DNA from: Salinimicrobium sediminis
Lineage (GTDB): Bacteria > Bacteroidota > Bacteroidia > Flavobacteriales > Flavobacteriaceae
Assembly: GCF_900215295.1 (NCBI RefSeq)
Contig: NZ_OCMF01000001.1
Coordinates: 1,178,001 to 1,242,000, forward strand
Length of the DNA stretch: 64,000 nt
Direction of reading: 5' to 3'
Position numbers and translations under genes: made by a program. The notes beneath the pieces were generated by a model. The model searched no databases, was not told the DNA's origin, and was given only the letters and a program-made list of their open reading frames with translations. Shown one piece after another: positions 39,840 to 48,963 of this stretch. The stretch's first letter is position 1; every line of letters starts with the position of its first letter.

Positions 39840-40775
39840 ATGAAAAATATATTGAATTTAAAAAGTCTATTCTATGCCGGCCTGCTTCTTATAGCCGGTT
39901 GTTCAGAGACAGATTACGAAATGGGGGAGCTCACTGCTCCAACTAATGTAATGATTGAAACATCCCTTGTGGGACAGGATGAAGCGCATCCTTATGGAGA
40001 CGGTTCTGGCGATGTCGAAATATCTGTTACAGCAGATAATGCTATAGCTTATAAAATTGACTTTGGTACAAGTGCAAATCCCGATTTTAAATCTTTCACC
40101 AATAAAATCTCCAAAAAGTTTACAGCCCTGGGTGTTAATACCTATACGCTTACAGTTGTTGCTTATGGAGCCGGAGGTACTGCTACCACAGTAACTCAGG
40201 ATGTGACTGTAGAAAGCATATTCTCTCCACAACCGGAGATCATTACCTCTCTTGTTGGCGATGGATCAAAAACCTGGGTAGTTGACAAATCAGTTCCCGG
40301 GCATTTTGGAGTAGGTCCATTTTCAGACGGTTCAGTTTGGCCGGAATGGTGGTCTGCCGGAGTAGATGAAAAAGTGGAAAGCGCAAATTGCTTTTATACT
40401 GCTACCTTTACTTTTAGTGAAACAGCAAATGGATACTCATTGACTGTTGATGCTCCGGATGGTGCATTCACAAAGACCGGAAGTTTAAGTAATAACTTGC
40501 CAGGTATTCCTGCGGAGGGGGCAGAAGGTTGTTACGATGGGTACACTGGAGGAAGTTCAGCCTTTTCTTTTGTGCCTTCAAGTACAGGTGTACCTGAATC
40601 AACGCCTTCAACCAAAACTGCCATAGAGCTTATAGGCTCAGAAACCTTTATTGGCTACGGGGCTGTTCAAAAGGAATATGAAATCCTTGAAATCTCTGAA
40701 GATCACTTATATCTGAGGGTTCAGGGTACAGAAACAGGAAATGCCTGGTATGTTAGATTGATTCCGGCGGAATAA
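39840..40775 (+). CDS. Second surface lipoprotein with PKD-like module (putative glycan-binding)
   Basis: 311 residues; lipobox IAGC (Cys21). A PKD-like module (~35-130; EISVTADNAIAYKIDFG, GVNTYTLTVVAYGAGG) is closely similar to the N-terminal module of the GH16 encoded next. It is followed by a ~170-residue domain (TWVVDKSVPGHFGVGP...YLRVQGTETGNAWYVRL) of a type common in small PUL lipoproteins. It probably assists glycan capture. The gene is in operon, with 13- and 87-nt gaps to its neighbours. Confidence 0.72.
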   Translation: MKNILNLKSLFYAGLLLIAGCSETDYEMGELTAPTNVMIETSLVGQDEAHPYGDGSGDVEISVTADNAIAYKIDFGTSANPDFKSFTNKISKKFTALGVNTYTLTVVAYGAGGTATTVTQDVTVESIFSPQPEIITSLVGDGSKTWVVDKSVPGHFGVGPFSDGSVWPEWWSAGVDEKVESANCFYTATFTFSETANGYSLTVDAPDGAFTKTGSLSNNLPGIPAEGAEGCYDGYTGGSSAFSFVPSSTGVPESTPSTKTAIELIGSETFIGYGAVQKEYEILEISEDHLYLRVQGTETGNAWYVRLIPAE

Positions 40776-40862
40776 TCTTTGGAAAAAACCTTAAAACTTT
40801 CGGTGGTGAAGAATCCGCCGGAAGTTCTAAGGTTACTTTCCACTCATTTTAAAATAAAAAAA

Positions 40863-41951
40863 ATGTTATCTAAAAAGCTAAATTATCAGCTCAAGCTCTT
40901 CTTGTGCCTGTTTTTTCCAATAATCACATTGAGTTGCAGTGGTTCTGATCCCGATGAGGAGGTAGATACAAAGCTATCTGATCTTACGGTTGAAGTATCT
41001 ATTGTGGGGGCATCGGCTTCAAATCCTGAAGGGGATGGTAGCGGGAAGATCAATGTTTCTTTTTCAGCAAAAAACGCAAATTCCTATCGTGTGAATTTTG
41101 GAAATGGAGATGTCCTGGAAACCACTTCTAATAATCTTTCCTATACCTATGTTGAAAGTGGGATCAATACCTATAAAATCTTTGTTTCTGCATACAAAGG
41201 CAGTGAATACATATCTAAAGAGCAAAGCGTAACAATCTATGTTACTCCCTCGATGATCTTTGCAGAGGAGTTCAATTACAGCGGGGCACCCGATTCTTCC
41301 AAATGGACCTATGACATAGGCAGGGGAGATAATGGCTGGGGCAATGGCGAGGCTCAATATTACACTTCCCGGTCAGAGAACGTTAGAGTAGAAAATGGGA
41401 TTCTAAAGATTACTGCGAAAAAAGAAAATTATGAGGGAGCTGCATACACCTCATCCCGTTTAAAAACCCAGGGAAAATTTTCCTTTACCTATGGCAAAGT
41501 GGAAGTTCGGGCAAAATTGCCCAATGGCGGTGGTACCTGGCCGGCGATCTGGATGTTGGGTTCCAATATTACTTCTGTAGGTTGGCCTGCTTCTGGAGAA
41601 ATTGACATCATGGAACATGTTGGTAATAATCCGGGAAAGATCATTAGTGCAATTCATACCCCCTCAAGTTATGGAGGCACTCAAAACAAAGCCGTAACTA
41701 CGGTAGAAGACGCCACTTCAGAATTCCATGTCTATGGCCTGGAATGGACGTCCGAAAAACTCATTTTTTCCGTTGATGGGAAAGTACATTATACCTACAA
41801 TCCTACCAACAAAAATGCAAGCACCTGGCCTTTTACTTCAGACCAGTTCCTTATCCTCAATATAGCGGTTGGAGGAACCCTTGGTGGAACAATAGACCCT
41901 GCGTTTAGTTCCGGCACCATGGAAGTAGATTATGTTAGAGTGTACAAATAA
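40863..41951 (+). CDS. GH16 beta-1,3-glucanase (laminarinase-type) lipoprotein with PKD-like module
   Basis: The ATG at 40863 gives 362 residues with a proper signal and lipobox LSC (Cys25); the in-frame TTG at 40779 is rejected. A PKD-like module (~35-120) precedes a GH16 domain (~130-362). Catalytic sequence GEIDIMEH: nucleophile Glu246, Asp248, acid/base Glu251; this EIDIME form with the extra residue is the laminarinase/bacterial beta-1,3-glucanase type. Substrate-cleft signature TWPAIWMLG. It is cell-surface anchored and should make the first endo-cuts in the polymer. Confidence 0.92.
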   Translation: MLSKKLNYQLKLFLCLFFPIITLSCSGSDPDEEVDTKLSDLTVEVSIVGASASNPEGDGSGKINVSFSAKNANSYRVNFGNGDVLETTSNNLSYTYVESGINTYKIFVSAYKGSEYISKEQSVTIYVTPSMIFAEEFNYSGAPDSSKWTYDIGRGDNGWGNGEAQYYTSRSENVRVENGILKITAKKENYEGAAYTSSRLKTQGKFSFTYGKVEVRAKLPNGGGTWPAIWMLGSNITSVGWPASGEIDIMEHVGNNPGKIISAIHTPSSYGGTQNKAVTTVEDATSEFHVYGLEWTSEKLIFSVDGKVHYTYNPTNKNASTWPFTSDQFLILNIAVGGTLGGTIDPAFSSGTMEVDYVRVYK

Positions 41952-41983
41952 CCTCCTCCATTAGCGAGGAATAATAAATTATT

Positions 41984-43420
41984 ATGAAAGGGCTTTTCTC
42001 TATTTCACTACTACTTTTCCTTATTGGAGGCTGTAGTAGCGAGAATGATCCTCAACCTACCACCCCGCCTCAACCTCCAAAAGTGGAGAATGAAGTGGTT
42101 TTTTACCTTACAAAAGGAGATCAATCTCAATTGTTTCAAAAGCAACCGGGGATTCTTGCATTTGGGGTGAATTACAATTCTTATCCTACAATAAAAGTGA
42201 GTGTCACCGAGACCTATCAAACGGTGGAAGGTTTTGGCTTCACCCTTACTGGTGGAAGTGCCGAGGTAATTAATTCACTTAACTCAGGTAAAAAGGCAGA
42301 ACTTCTTCAAAATCTTTTTTCTAAAGAGGGGAATGGGATTGGTGTAAGTTATTTAAGAATAAGTGTGGGTGCCTCAGATCTTAATTCCTCTACTTTTTCC
42401 TATAACGATCTTCCCCAAGGCCAAACCGATGAAGATCTTTCTGAATTCAGTCTTGAACCAGATATGGAAGATCTTATCCCTCTCCTGCAGGAAATTCTGG
42501 AAATAAATCCTGAAATAGGTATTATGGCAACGCCCTGGTCTCCTCCCGTGTGGATGAAGGATAATCAAAGTACAATTGGAGGAAATCTTCTAAAGGCTTA
42601 TTACAATGTCTATGCTGATTACCTCGTCAGGTATATACGGGAAATGGAGAGTTTGGGCATAAACATTCATGCCTTGACCGTACAAAACGAACCTTTACAT
42701 GCGGGAAATAATCCCAGCATGCATATGACTGCAGCTGAGCAGACCAGCTTTATAAAAAATTCTTTAGGACCGGCATTTTTACGTGCCGGGTTAGAAACAG
42801 ACATTATAATATATGACCACAACGCTGACAATCCATCATATCCAATATCAATCTTAAATGATCCTGAAGCAAGAAAATTCATAGCGGGTTCAGCTTTCCA
42901 TTTGTATGCCGGGGACATTTCAGCTCTGTCTACCGTTCATGATGCTTACCCTAACAAGGATATATACTTCACCGAACAATATACCTCCTCCCAGGGAGAC
43001 TTTGGAGGAGATCTGAAATGGCATTTAAAGAATGTTATAGTTGGATCTCTCAGGAATTGGAGCAAAACTGCTTTGGAATGGAATCTTGCTAATAATTCAG
43101 GTTTTGGTCCTCATACTCCGGGAGGTTGTACTACCTGTAAGGGAGCTATAACTGTAACCAGTAGTGGATCGTACACTAAAAATGTGAGCTATTATATTAT
43201 TTCTCACGCTTCAAAATTTGTTCCTCGTGGTTCTGTGAGAATCACCAGTAATATTACCGGTAGCCTGCATAATGTTGCTTTTAGAACCCCAGCAGGAGGC
43301 AAGGTTTTGATAGTACTCAACGATGGAGAAAAGTCTGAGTCCTTCAATATAGAATATAATGGAAAGTTGATAACAACCTCTTTACATCCAGGTGCAGTTG
43401 GAACATTTGTATGGGAGTGA
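41984..43420 (+). CDS. GH30 family glucanase, lipoprotein (first paralogue)
   Basis: 478 residues; lipobox GGC (Cys17). (beta/alpha)8 domain with VEGFGFTLTGGSA, WSPPVWMKDN, acid/base Glu236 in TVQNEPLH, nucleophile Glu331 in YFTEQ, and a C-terminal beta-sandwich (~410-478). The layout fits GH30 subfamilies with beta-1,6-glucanase or glucosylceramidase-like activity. With GH16 and GH3 neighbours, removal of beta-1,6-glucose branches or cleavage of beta-1,6-glucan is the best inference. It is paralogous to the gene at 45196; a CxxC (CTTC) before AITV is shared between the two. Confidence 0.9.
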   Translation: MKGLFSISLLLFLIGGCSSENDPQPTTPPQPPKVENEVVFYLTKGDQSQLFQKQPGILAFGVNYNSYPTIKVSVTETYQTVEGFGFTLTGGSAEVINSLNSGKKAELLQNLFSKEGNGIGVSYLRISVGASDLNSSTFSYNDLPQGQTDEDLSEFSLEPDMEDLIPLLQEILEINPEIGIMATPWSPPVWMKDNQSTIGGNLLKAYYNVYADYLVRYIREMESLGINIHALTVQNEPLHAGNNPSMHMTAAEQTSFIKNSLGPAFLRAGLETDIIIYDHNADNPSYPISILNDPEARKFIAGSAFHLYAGDISALSTVHDAYPNKDIYFTEQYTSSQGDFGGDLKWHLKNVIVGSLRNWSKTALEWNLANNSGFGPHTPGGCTTCKGAITVTSSGSYTKNVSYYIISHASKFVPRGSVRITSNITGSLHNVAFRTPAGGKVLIVLNDGEKSESFNIEYNGKLITTSLHPGAVGTFVWE

Positions 43421-43439
43421 GCAACGAAAACAGGTAATC

Positions 43440-45191
43440 ATGAAAAATTTAATTCTTTTTGTCTTTTTGGTTTTCTCATTAGCAGGGAAGGCACAGGAAT
43501 CTACTTCCGGATTTCTCCATACCAGAGGTCAAATTATTGTAGATGAAAAAGGTGAAAATGTACTTCTAAAAGGTATAGGTCTGGGTGGCCATATGCTTCA
43601 GGAAGGATATATGCTAAAAGTGCCATTTTCGGGACAGCAGTATGTGATACGGGAGCATATAGAAGAGTTGATAGGAAAGGAAAGAACGGACGAATTCTAT
43701 GAAGCCTGGCTAAAGAATCATACCCGAAAGATTGACATTGATTCCATGAAGAGCTGGGGGTTCAATTCAGTCCGTCTCCCAATGCATTACAATCTTTACA
43801 CCCTTCCGGTAGAAGACGAGCCGGTAAAAGGTGAGAATACCTGGCTGGAAAAGGGGTTTCAAATGACCGACTCCCTTTTAAGTTGGGCAGAGGCAAATGA
43901 AATGTATCTTATCCTAGATATGCATGCGGCTCCGGGAGGACAGGGACATGATGTAAATATCTCAGATAGGGATCCCTCTAAACCATCTCTGTGGGAAAGC
44001 GAAGCAAACCAGCAAAAACTAATTGCACTCTGGAGAAAACTGGCCGAAAGGTACAAGGATGAGCCCTGGATTGGTGCATACGACATTATAAATGAACCTA
44101 ACTGGACCTTCGAAGAAGGAAAAAATAAAAATGGAATTGAAGATACTCTTAATGCTCCTCTAAAAAAGCTTTTGGTAGATATTACTAATGCTATTCGTGA
44201 AGTAGATAGCAGGCATATAATCATCATTGAAGGAAATGGATGGGGAAATAATTATAATGGAATACTTCCTCCCTGGGATGACAATATGGTAATAAGCTTC
44301 CATAAATACTGGAATTATAATGATACTGCTTCTATCCAACAGTTCCTCGATTTCAGAGAAAAGTACAACACTCCCGTATGGCTCGGGGAAACAGGAGAGA
44401 ATTCCAATGTCTGGTTTACAGATGCTATTAGGCTTATGGAAGAAAACAACATTGGCTGGTGTTGGTGGCCCCTCAAAAAATTAGGTTTCAACAATCCTTT
44501 AGAAGTTCCGGTAAACCCGGGATACGGGCAAATCCTTAACTACTGGAGAGGAGAAGCGGAGAAACCTTCAGAAGCTGAAGCCTACAAAGGTTTCATGGAA
44601 CTGGCAGAAAATGTAAAGCTTGAAAATAACTATTATCACAGAGGAGTAGTGGATGCGATGATGCGCCAGCCTCATACAAAAGAAGCCATTCCGTTTAAAG
44701 AAGTAGTCATCGACAATAGTGCAATTATTAAAGCTGCCAATTATGACATGGGAGAAAAGGGTATTGCTTATCAGGACAATGTCGCCGCCAACTATTATAT
44801 ATCGACGGGAGGTGAGAGGCAAAGTTGGAATAACGGTAGAACCTATCGAAATGACGGGGTGGATATTTACCCTATGGAGCCCAGGGAAAATTATGATGAT
44901 GTTTTTGTTGGAGATATGGAAGAAGGGGAGTGGATGCAATACACTTTTGAGGTATCCAAAAATGGCAATTTTGACCTTTCCTTCAAAACTGCTGCCGATG
45001 CTCCCGGTAGTGCCGCTGTTGAAGTCAACGGAAAGAGATATCCGGATTTTGTAGTTCCTGCTAGTGCAGGAAAATGGACTCAAACAACTGTAAAAGAAAT
45101 TCTCTTTAAAAAAGGACAAAACCAGATTAAATTTTTTGTGATCGATGGGGGCTTTAACCTCGAACAAATCCAAATTAATCGCCAAAACTAA
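43440..45191 (+). CDS. GH5 glucanase with C-terminal CBM6
   Basis: The ATG at 43440 (583 residues) starts the signal peptide (to GKAQ, ~19); an in-frame ATG at 43392 overlaps the GH30 gene and is rejected. GH5 catalytic domain (~30-420): SVRLPMHYNLY, ILDMHAAPGGQGHD, acid/base Glu219 in IINEPNW, nucleophile Glu317 in WLGETGEN. Residues ~445-583 form a beta-sandwich of CBM6 type (GEWMQYTFEVSKNGNFDLSFK...INGGFNLEQIQI-like ending). It is similar to GH5 exo- or endo-beta-1,3-glucanases and probably periplasmic. Its C-terminal CBM6 would hold glucan chains. Confidence 0.88.
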   Translation: MKNLILFVFLVFSLAGKAQESTSGFLHTRGQIIVDEKGENVLLKGIGLGGHMLQEGYMLKVPFSGQQYVIREHIEELIGKERTDEFYEAWLKNHTRKIDIDSMKSWGFNSVRLPMHYNLYTLPVEDEPVKGENTWLEKGFQMTDSLLSWAEANEMYLILDMHAAPGGQGHDVNISDRDPSKPSLWESEANQQKLIALWRKLAERYKDEPWIGAYDIINEPNWTFEEGKNKNGIEDTLNAPLKKLLVDITNAIREVDSRHIIIIEGNGWGNNYNGILPPWDDNMVISFHKYWNYNDTASIQQFLDFREKYNTPVWLGETGENSNVWFTDAIRLMEENNIGWCWWPLKKLGFNNPLEVPVNPGYGQILNYWRGEAEKPSEAEAYKGFMELAENVKLENNYYHRGVVDAMMRQPHTKEAIPFKEVVIDNSAIIKAANYDMGEKGIAYQDNVAANYYISTGGERQSWNNGRTYRNDGVDIYPMEPRENYDDVFVGDMEEGEWMQYTFEVSKNGNFDLSFKTAADAPGSAAVEVNGKRYPDFVVPASAGKWTQTTVKEILFKKGQNQIKFFVIDGGFNLEQIQINRQN

Positions 45192-45195
45192 ATAT

Positions 45196-46596
45196 ATGAG
45201 ATCCCTACGAATATTTTCTCTTTTCTTGCTGCTAATAGTAACGTCATGTGCAGATGAGCCTAAAGAAACAGCCAAGGCAAACTTGTGGTTGACAACCATG
45301 GATCAAAAGTCACTGCTTGATCAGCGTACTCTGGAGGTAATTGATGCAGAAGATACTTTAGGAACGACTATAAACATTGATACTTCTCAGACCTTTCAGG
45401 AAATAGACGGGTTCGGGTATACGCTTACGGGTGGAAGTGCTTTGCACATTAATAAAATGAGCGATTCGGCCAGAACGGAACTACTTCAGGAGCTTTTTGG
45501 AACCGGAAAGGATGAAATAGGAGTGAGTTACCTCCGGCTGAGTGTTGGTGCTTCAGATCTTAATGAAGCCCCGTTCTCTTATAATGACCTTCAGGAAGGA
45601 GAAACTGATGTTAACCTTAAAAATTTCAGCCTTGCTAATGACACGGTGCACTTAGTGCCCGTTTTAAAGGAGATCCTGAAGATTGCTCCGGATATAAAGA
45701 TCATGGGCTCTCCCTGGTCCCCACCGGCCTGGATGAAAGACAACAAGGATACCCGGGGTGGAAGTTTGCTTGAAGAGTATTATCCGGTGTACGCCAATTA
45801 TCTTGTTAAATATGTGCAGGCGATGGCCGAGCATGGCATTACTATAGATGCTATTACCGTGCAGAATGAGCCTCTTCATCCCGGCAACAATCCGAGTCTG
45901 CTAATGCTTGCTGAAGATCAGGCTGAATTCATCAAAAACCACTTAGGTCCTGCATTCGAAAAGAACAATATCGACACAAAGATCATTATCTACGATCACA
46001 ATGCCGACAGGCCAGATTATCCCATCAGCATTTTAAATGATCCTGAAGCAGCTAAATATATCGATGGATCTGCTTTCCATCTATATGGCGGAGAAATAGA
46101 AGCCCTGTCTGAAGTACATGAGGCTCATCCCGACAAAAACCTGTACTTCACGGAACAGTGGGTAGGAGCACCGGGAGATTTTGCAAAGGAAATGTCCTGG
46201 CATACCGAAAATCTACTAATAGGAGCCACTCGCAACTGGAGCCGGACGGTTCTGGAATGGAATCTGGCTGCCGATGAAAATCAACAGCCCCATACGGATA
46301 GAGGAGGATGTGACCGCTGTCTGGGCGCTATTACCATTACAGGTGATGAAGTGACAAGGGAACCGGCATATTACATAATTGCACAAGCTTCAAAATTCGT
46401 TCGTCCCGGTTCTGTAAGAGTGGAATCTAACCTGCCTGAAGATCTTCCTAATGTGGCCTTTTTGACACCAGAAGGAACGGTGGCTCTGATCGTGCAGAAC
46501 AAATCGGAGACTGAAAAAACTGTAATTGTAAAATTGAATAATAAACAAACTTCTTTTCAGCTTCCGGCAGGAGCAGTGGGAACTTTAGTATTATAA
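45196..46596 (+). CDS. GH30 family glucanase, lipoprotein (second paralogue)
   Basis: The ATG at 45196 gives 466 residues with lipobox VTSC (Cys18); an ATG at 45145 inside the GH5 gene is not used. Same plan as the GH30 at 41984: IDGFGYTLTGGSA, acid/base Glu225 in TVQNEPLH, nucleophile Glu320 in YFTEQ, C-terminal sandwich, CDRC motif. Extended stretches align almost residue for residue with the first paralogue, so the two arose by duplication with the GH5 gene left between them. The gap to the GH5 stop is 4 nt and to the GH3 start 4 nt, so the genes are tightly cotranscribed. Confidence 0.9.
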   Translation: MRSLRIFSLFLLLIVTSCADEPKETAKANLWLTTMDQKSLLDQRTLEVIDAEDTLGTTINIDTSQTFQEIDGFGYTLTGGSALHINKMSDSARTELLQELFGTGKDEIGVSYLRLSVGASDLNEAPFSYNDLQEGETDVNLKNFSLANDTVHLVPVLKEILKIAPDIKIMGSPWSPPAWMKDNKDTRGGSLLEEYYPVYANYLVKYVQAMAEHGITIDAITVQNEPLHPGNNPSLLMLAEDQAEFIKNHLGPAFEKNNIDTKIIIYDHNADRPDYPISILNDPEAAKYIDGSAFHLYGGEIEALSEVHEAHPDKNLYFTEQWVGAPGDFAKEMSWHTENLLIGATRNWSRTVLEWNLAADENQQPHTDRGGCDRCLGAITITGDEVTREPAYYIIAQASKFVRPGSVRVESNLPEDLPNVAFLTPEGTVALIVQNKSETEKTVIVKLNNKQTSFQLPAGAVGTLVL

Positions 46597-46600
46597 TCCA

Positions 46601-48928
46601 ATGAGAATATCACAAATAATTTTAGGACTTGGAATTTTAATAACTACCGGCTGTGGCGTCAAAGCTCAGGATTCAAAAATTGCGCCGTCCAAAGCAGAAA
46701 TTGAGAACAAGGTAGATGAACTTTTGTCGAAAATGACAATTGAGGAAAAAGTGGGTCAAATGACCCAGGTAACCCTGGATGTTATTGGAAAAGGAGATGA
46801 TCGCTTTAGCAGCTACGAACCTTTTTCTTTAGATCAAGACCTGGTTAGAAAAGCGGTTTCTGAATACCACGTTGGTTCATTTCTTAATACGGCAAATAAC
46901 CGTGCTCTTTCAAAAGAGGAGTGGTATGAGGTTATAAAAGAACTTCAGGATATCAACAAAGCCGAAACTAAACTTGGCATTCCTATCATCTATGGAGTCG
47001 ATATGATCCACGGTGCCACCTATACCGCCGGAGCTACAATGTTTCCACAACAAATTGGGCAGGCAGCCAGCCGGAACCCTGAGCTGGTGCAGCGAGGGGC
47101 TGAGATCACTGCATACGAAACCCGTGCCAGCGGAATTCCCTGGAATTTCTCTCCTGTTTTAGACCTTGGAATGGATCCGCGTTTTTCAAGAATGTGGGAG
47201 TCTTTTGGTGAAGATCCATATTTAACTTCTGTTTTGGGAGTAGCAATGATCGATGGTTATGAAGGCAAGGATAACAACATTGGACATCCGGAGCATGTTG
47301 CATCAACCTTAAAGCACTTTTTAGGTTATCACGCGGTAACTTCGGGTAAGGACAGAACTCCGTCTTACATTCCTCAGGACGCTCTAAGAGAATACCATTT
47401 ACCTCCTTTCAAAGCTGCAGTAGAGGCTGGGGCGCACACCATTATGGTGAATTCAGGAATTATCAATGGAGTTCCGGTTCACGCTAATTACGATCTGCTT
47501 ACCTCTCTTCTAAAAGAAGAGTTAGGATTTGAAGGTTTGGTAGTGACCGATTGGGCCGATATTGAAAATCTGCACCGTCGCGACCGCGTAGCCGAAAACG
47601 ACAGGGAAGCTATAAAAATGGCTATTAATGCAGGGATCGACATGTCTATGGTTCCTTACCAGTATGAGGTCTTCGTTGACAACCTGGTGGATCTGGTAAA
47701 GTCAGGTGAGGTTAAGGAGTCGCGGATTGATGATGCGGTGAGAAGGATCCTAAAAGTTAAGCTCGCTCTTAACCTTTTTGACACTCCTGTAACGCATTAC
47801 AAGAACTATCCAAAGTTCGGAAGTGAGGAATTTGAGCAAGCCTCTTACGATATGGCGGCTGAGTCAATAACCCTTCTTAAAAATGAGGATAACATACTTC
47901 CGCTTGACAAAAATGCGAAAGTGCTCGTAACAGGTCCGAATGCAAATTCAATGCGTACCCTCAACGGAGCCTGGACCTATTCATGGCAGGGAGAAAAGAC
48001 TCCCGAATTCGCAGAATCCTATAATACTATTCTGGAAGCTGTTCAGAAGGAAATAGGAGCCGAAAATGTCATTTTTGAACCTGGTGTTTCTTACGTCGAA
48101 GGAGGCAAATATTATGAGGAGGAAAAAGTGGATTTTGAGAAAGCCATTTCCGCAGCTAAGAACGTGGATTACGTGATCCTTGCTGTAGGTGAAAATACTT
48201 ATACTGAAAAGCCGGGGGATCTTAATGATCTCTACCTGTCTGACCATCAAACGGAATTAGGCAGAGAACTTGCAAAGACTGGTACCCCCGTGATTCTTAT
48301 CCTAAATGAAGGGCGCCCCCGGATTATCAGTAAGTTCGAAAGAGAAATGAAAGGGATCGTACAGGCTTACCTCCCCGGAAATTTTGGAGGAGATGCACTG
48401 GCAGATGTTCTATTTGGAGATGTAAATCCTTCCGGAAAGCTGCCATATAACTATCCGCGATATCCAAATGCAACGATACCTTACATTCACAAACCTTCTG
48501 AAGAACAAGCCAAGGCCGAAGGAGTTTATAACTACGAAGCCGATTACAATCCGCAGTTCTTCTTTGGAGACGGATTAAGCTATACCACTTTTGAATATTC
48601 AGATCTAAAGCTGGATAAGAATACGATCAGCACCACCGGAATTGTCTCAGTAGAAGTGAAAGTGACCAATACCGGGGAAAGAGCAGGAAAAGAAGTTGTA
48701 GAATTATATACTTCAGACCTGTATGCCAGCCAAATTACACCCGATGTTAAAAGGCTTAGGAGGTTCGAAAAGATTTCTCTTGAACCAGGTGAGACTAAAA
48801 CTGTCACCTTTACTTTGAATGCGAAAGATCTTGCCTACTTCACTCCTAAAGGGGAGTCAATGGTTGAACCGGGAGATTTCGAATTAATGGTAGATGAACT
48901 AAAAACAAACCTTGAGGTGACCAACTAA
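46601..48928 (+). CDS. GH3 beta-glucosidase, lipoprotein
   Basis: 775 residues; lipobox TTGC (Cys18). GH3 N-terminal barrel (~35-370) with nucleophile Asp317 in VVTDWADI, GH3 C-terminal alpha/beta sandwich (~400-620) and fibronectin-III-like tail (~660-760; GKEVVELYTSD). It removes glucose from the non-reducing ends of beta-glucan oligosaccharides. The motif AAAATGNCATTTT occurs within it at 48063. It is one of two adjacent GH3 genes. Confidence 0.93.
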   Translation: MRISQIILGLGILITTGCGVKAQDSKIAPSKAEIENKVDELLSKMTIEEKVGQMTQVTLDVIGKGDDRFSSYEPFSLDQDLVRKAVSEYHVGSFLNTANNRALSKEEWYEVIKELQDINKAETKLGIPIIYGVDMIHGATYTAGATMFPQQIGQAASRNPELVQRGAEITAYETRASGIPWNFSPVLDLGMDPRFSRMWESFGEDPYLTSVLGVAMIDGYEGKDNNIGHPEHVASTLKHFLGYHAVTSGKDRTPSYIPQDALREYHLPPFKAAVEAGAHTIMVNSGIINGVPVHANYDLLTSLLKEELGFEGLVVTDWADIENLHRRDRVAENDREAIKMAINAGIDMSMVPYQYEVFVDNLVDLVKSGEVKESRIDDAVRRILKVKLALNLFDTPVTHYKNYPKFGSEEFEQASYDMAAESITLLKNEDNILPLDKNAKVLVTGPNANSMRTLNGAWTYSWQGEKTPEFAESYNTILEAVQKEIGAENVIFEPGVSYVEGGKYYEEEKVDFEKAISAAKNVDYVILAVGENTYTEKPGDLNDLYLSDHQTELGRELAKTGTPVILILNEGRPRIISKFEREMKGIVQAYLPGNFGGDALADVLFGDVNPSGKLPYNYPRYPNATIPYIHKPSEEQAKAEGVYNYEADYNPQFFFGDGLSYTTFEYSDLKLDKNTISTTGIVSVEVKVTNTGERAGKEVVELYTSDLYASQITPDVKRLRRFEKISLEPGETKTVTFTLNAKDLAYFTPKGESMVEPGDFELMVDELKTNLEVTN

Positions 48929-48963
48929 TTGGCCAACCTCTAATACCAAATTAAACCAATAAA

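Noticed and set aside
40779-40862. Extended N-terminus of the GH16 protein from a TTG at 40779
   Set aside because: The added 28 residues are polar and precede a complete signal peptide with lipobox starting at the ATG at 40863.
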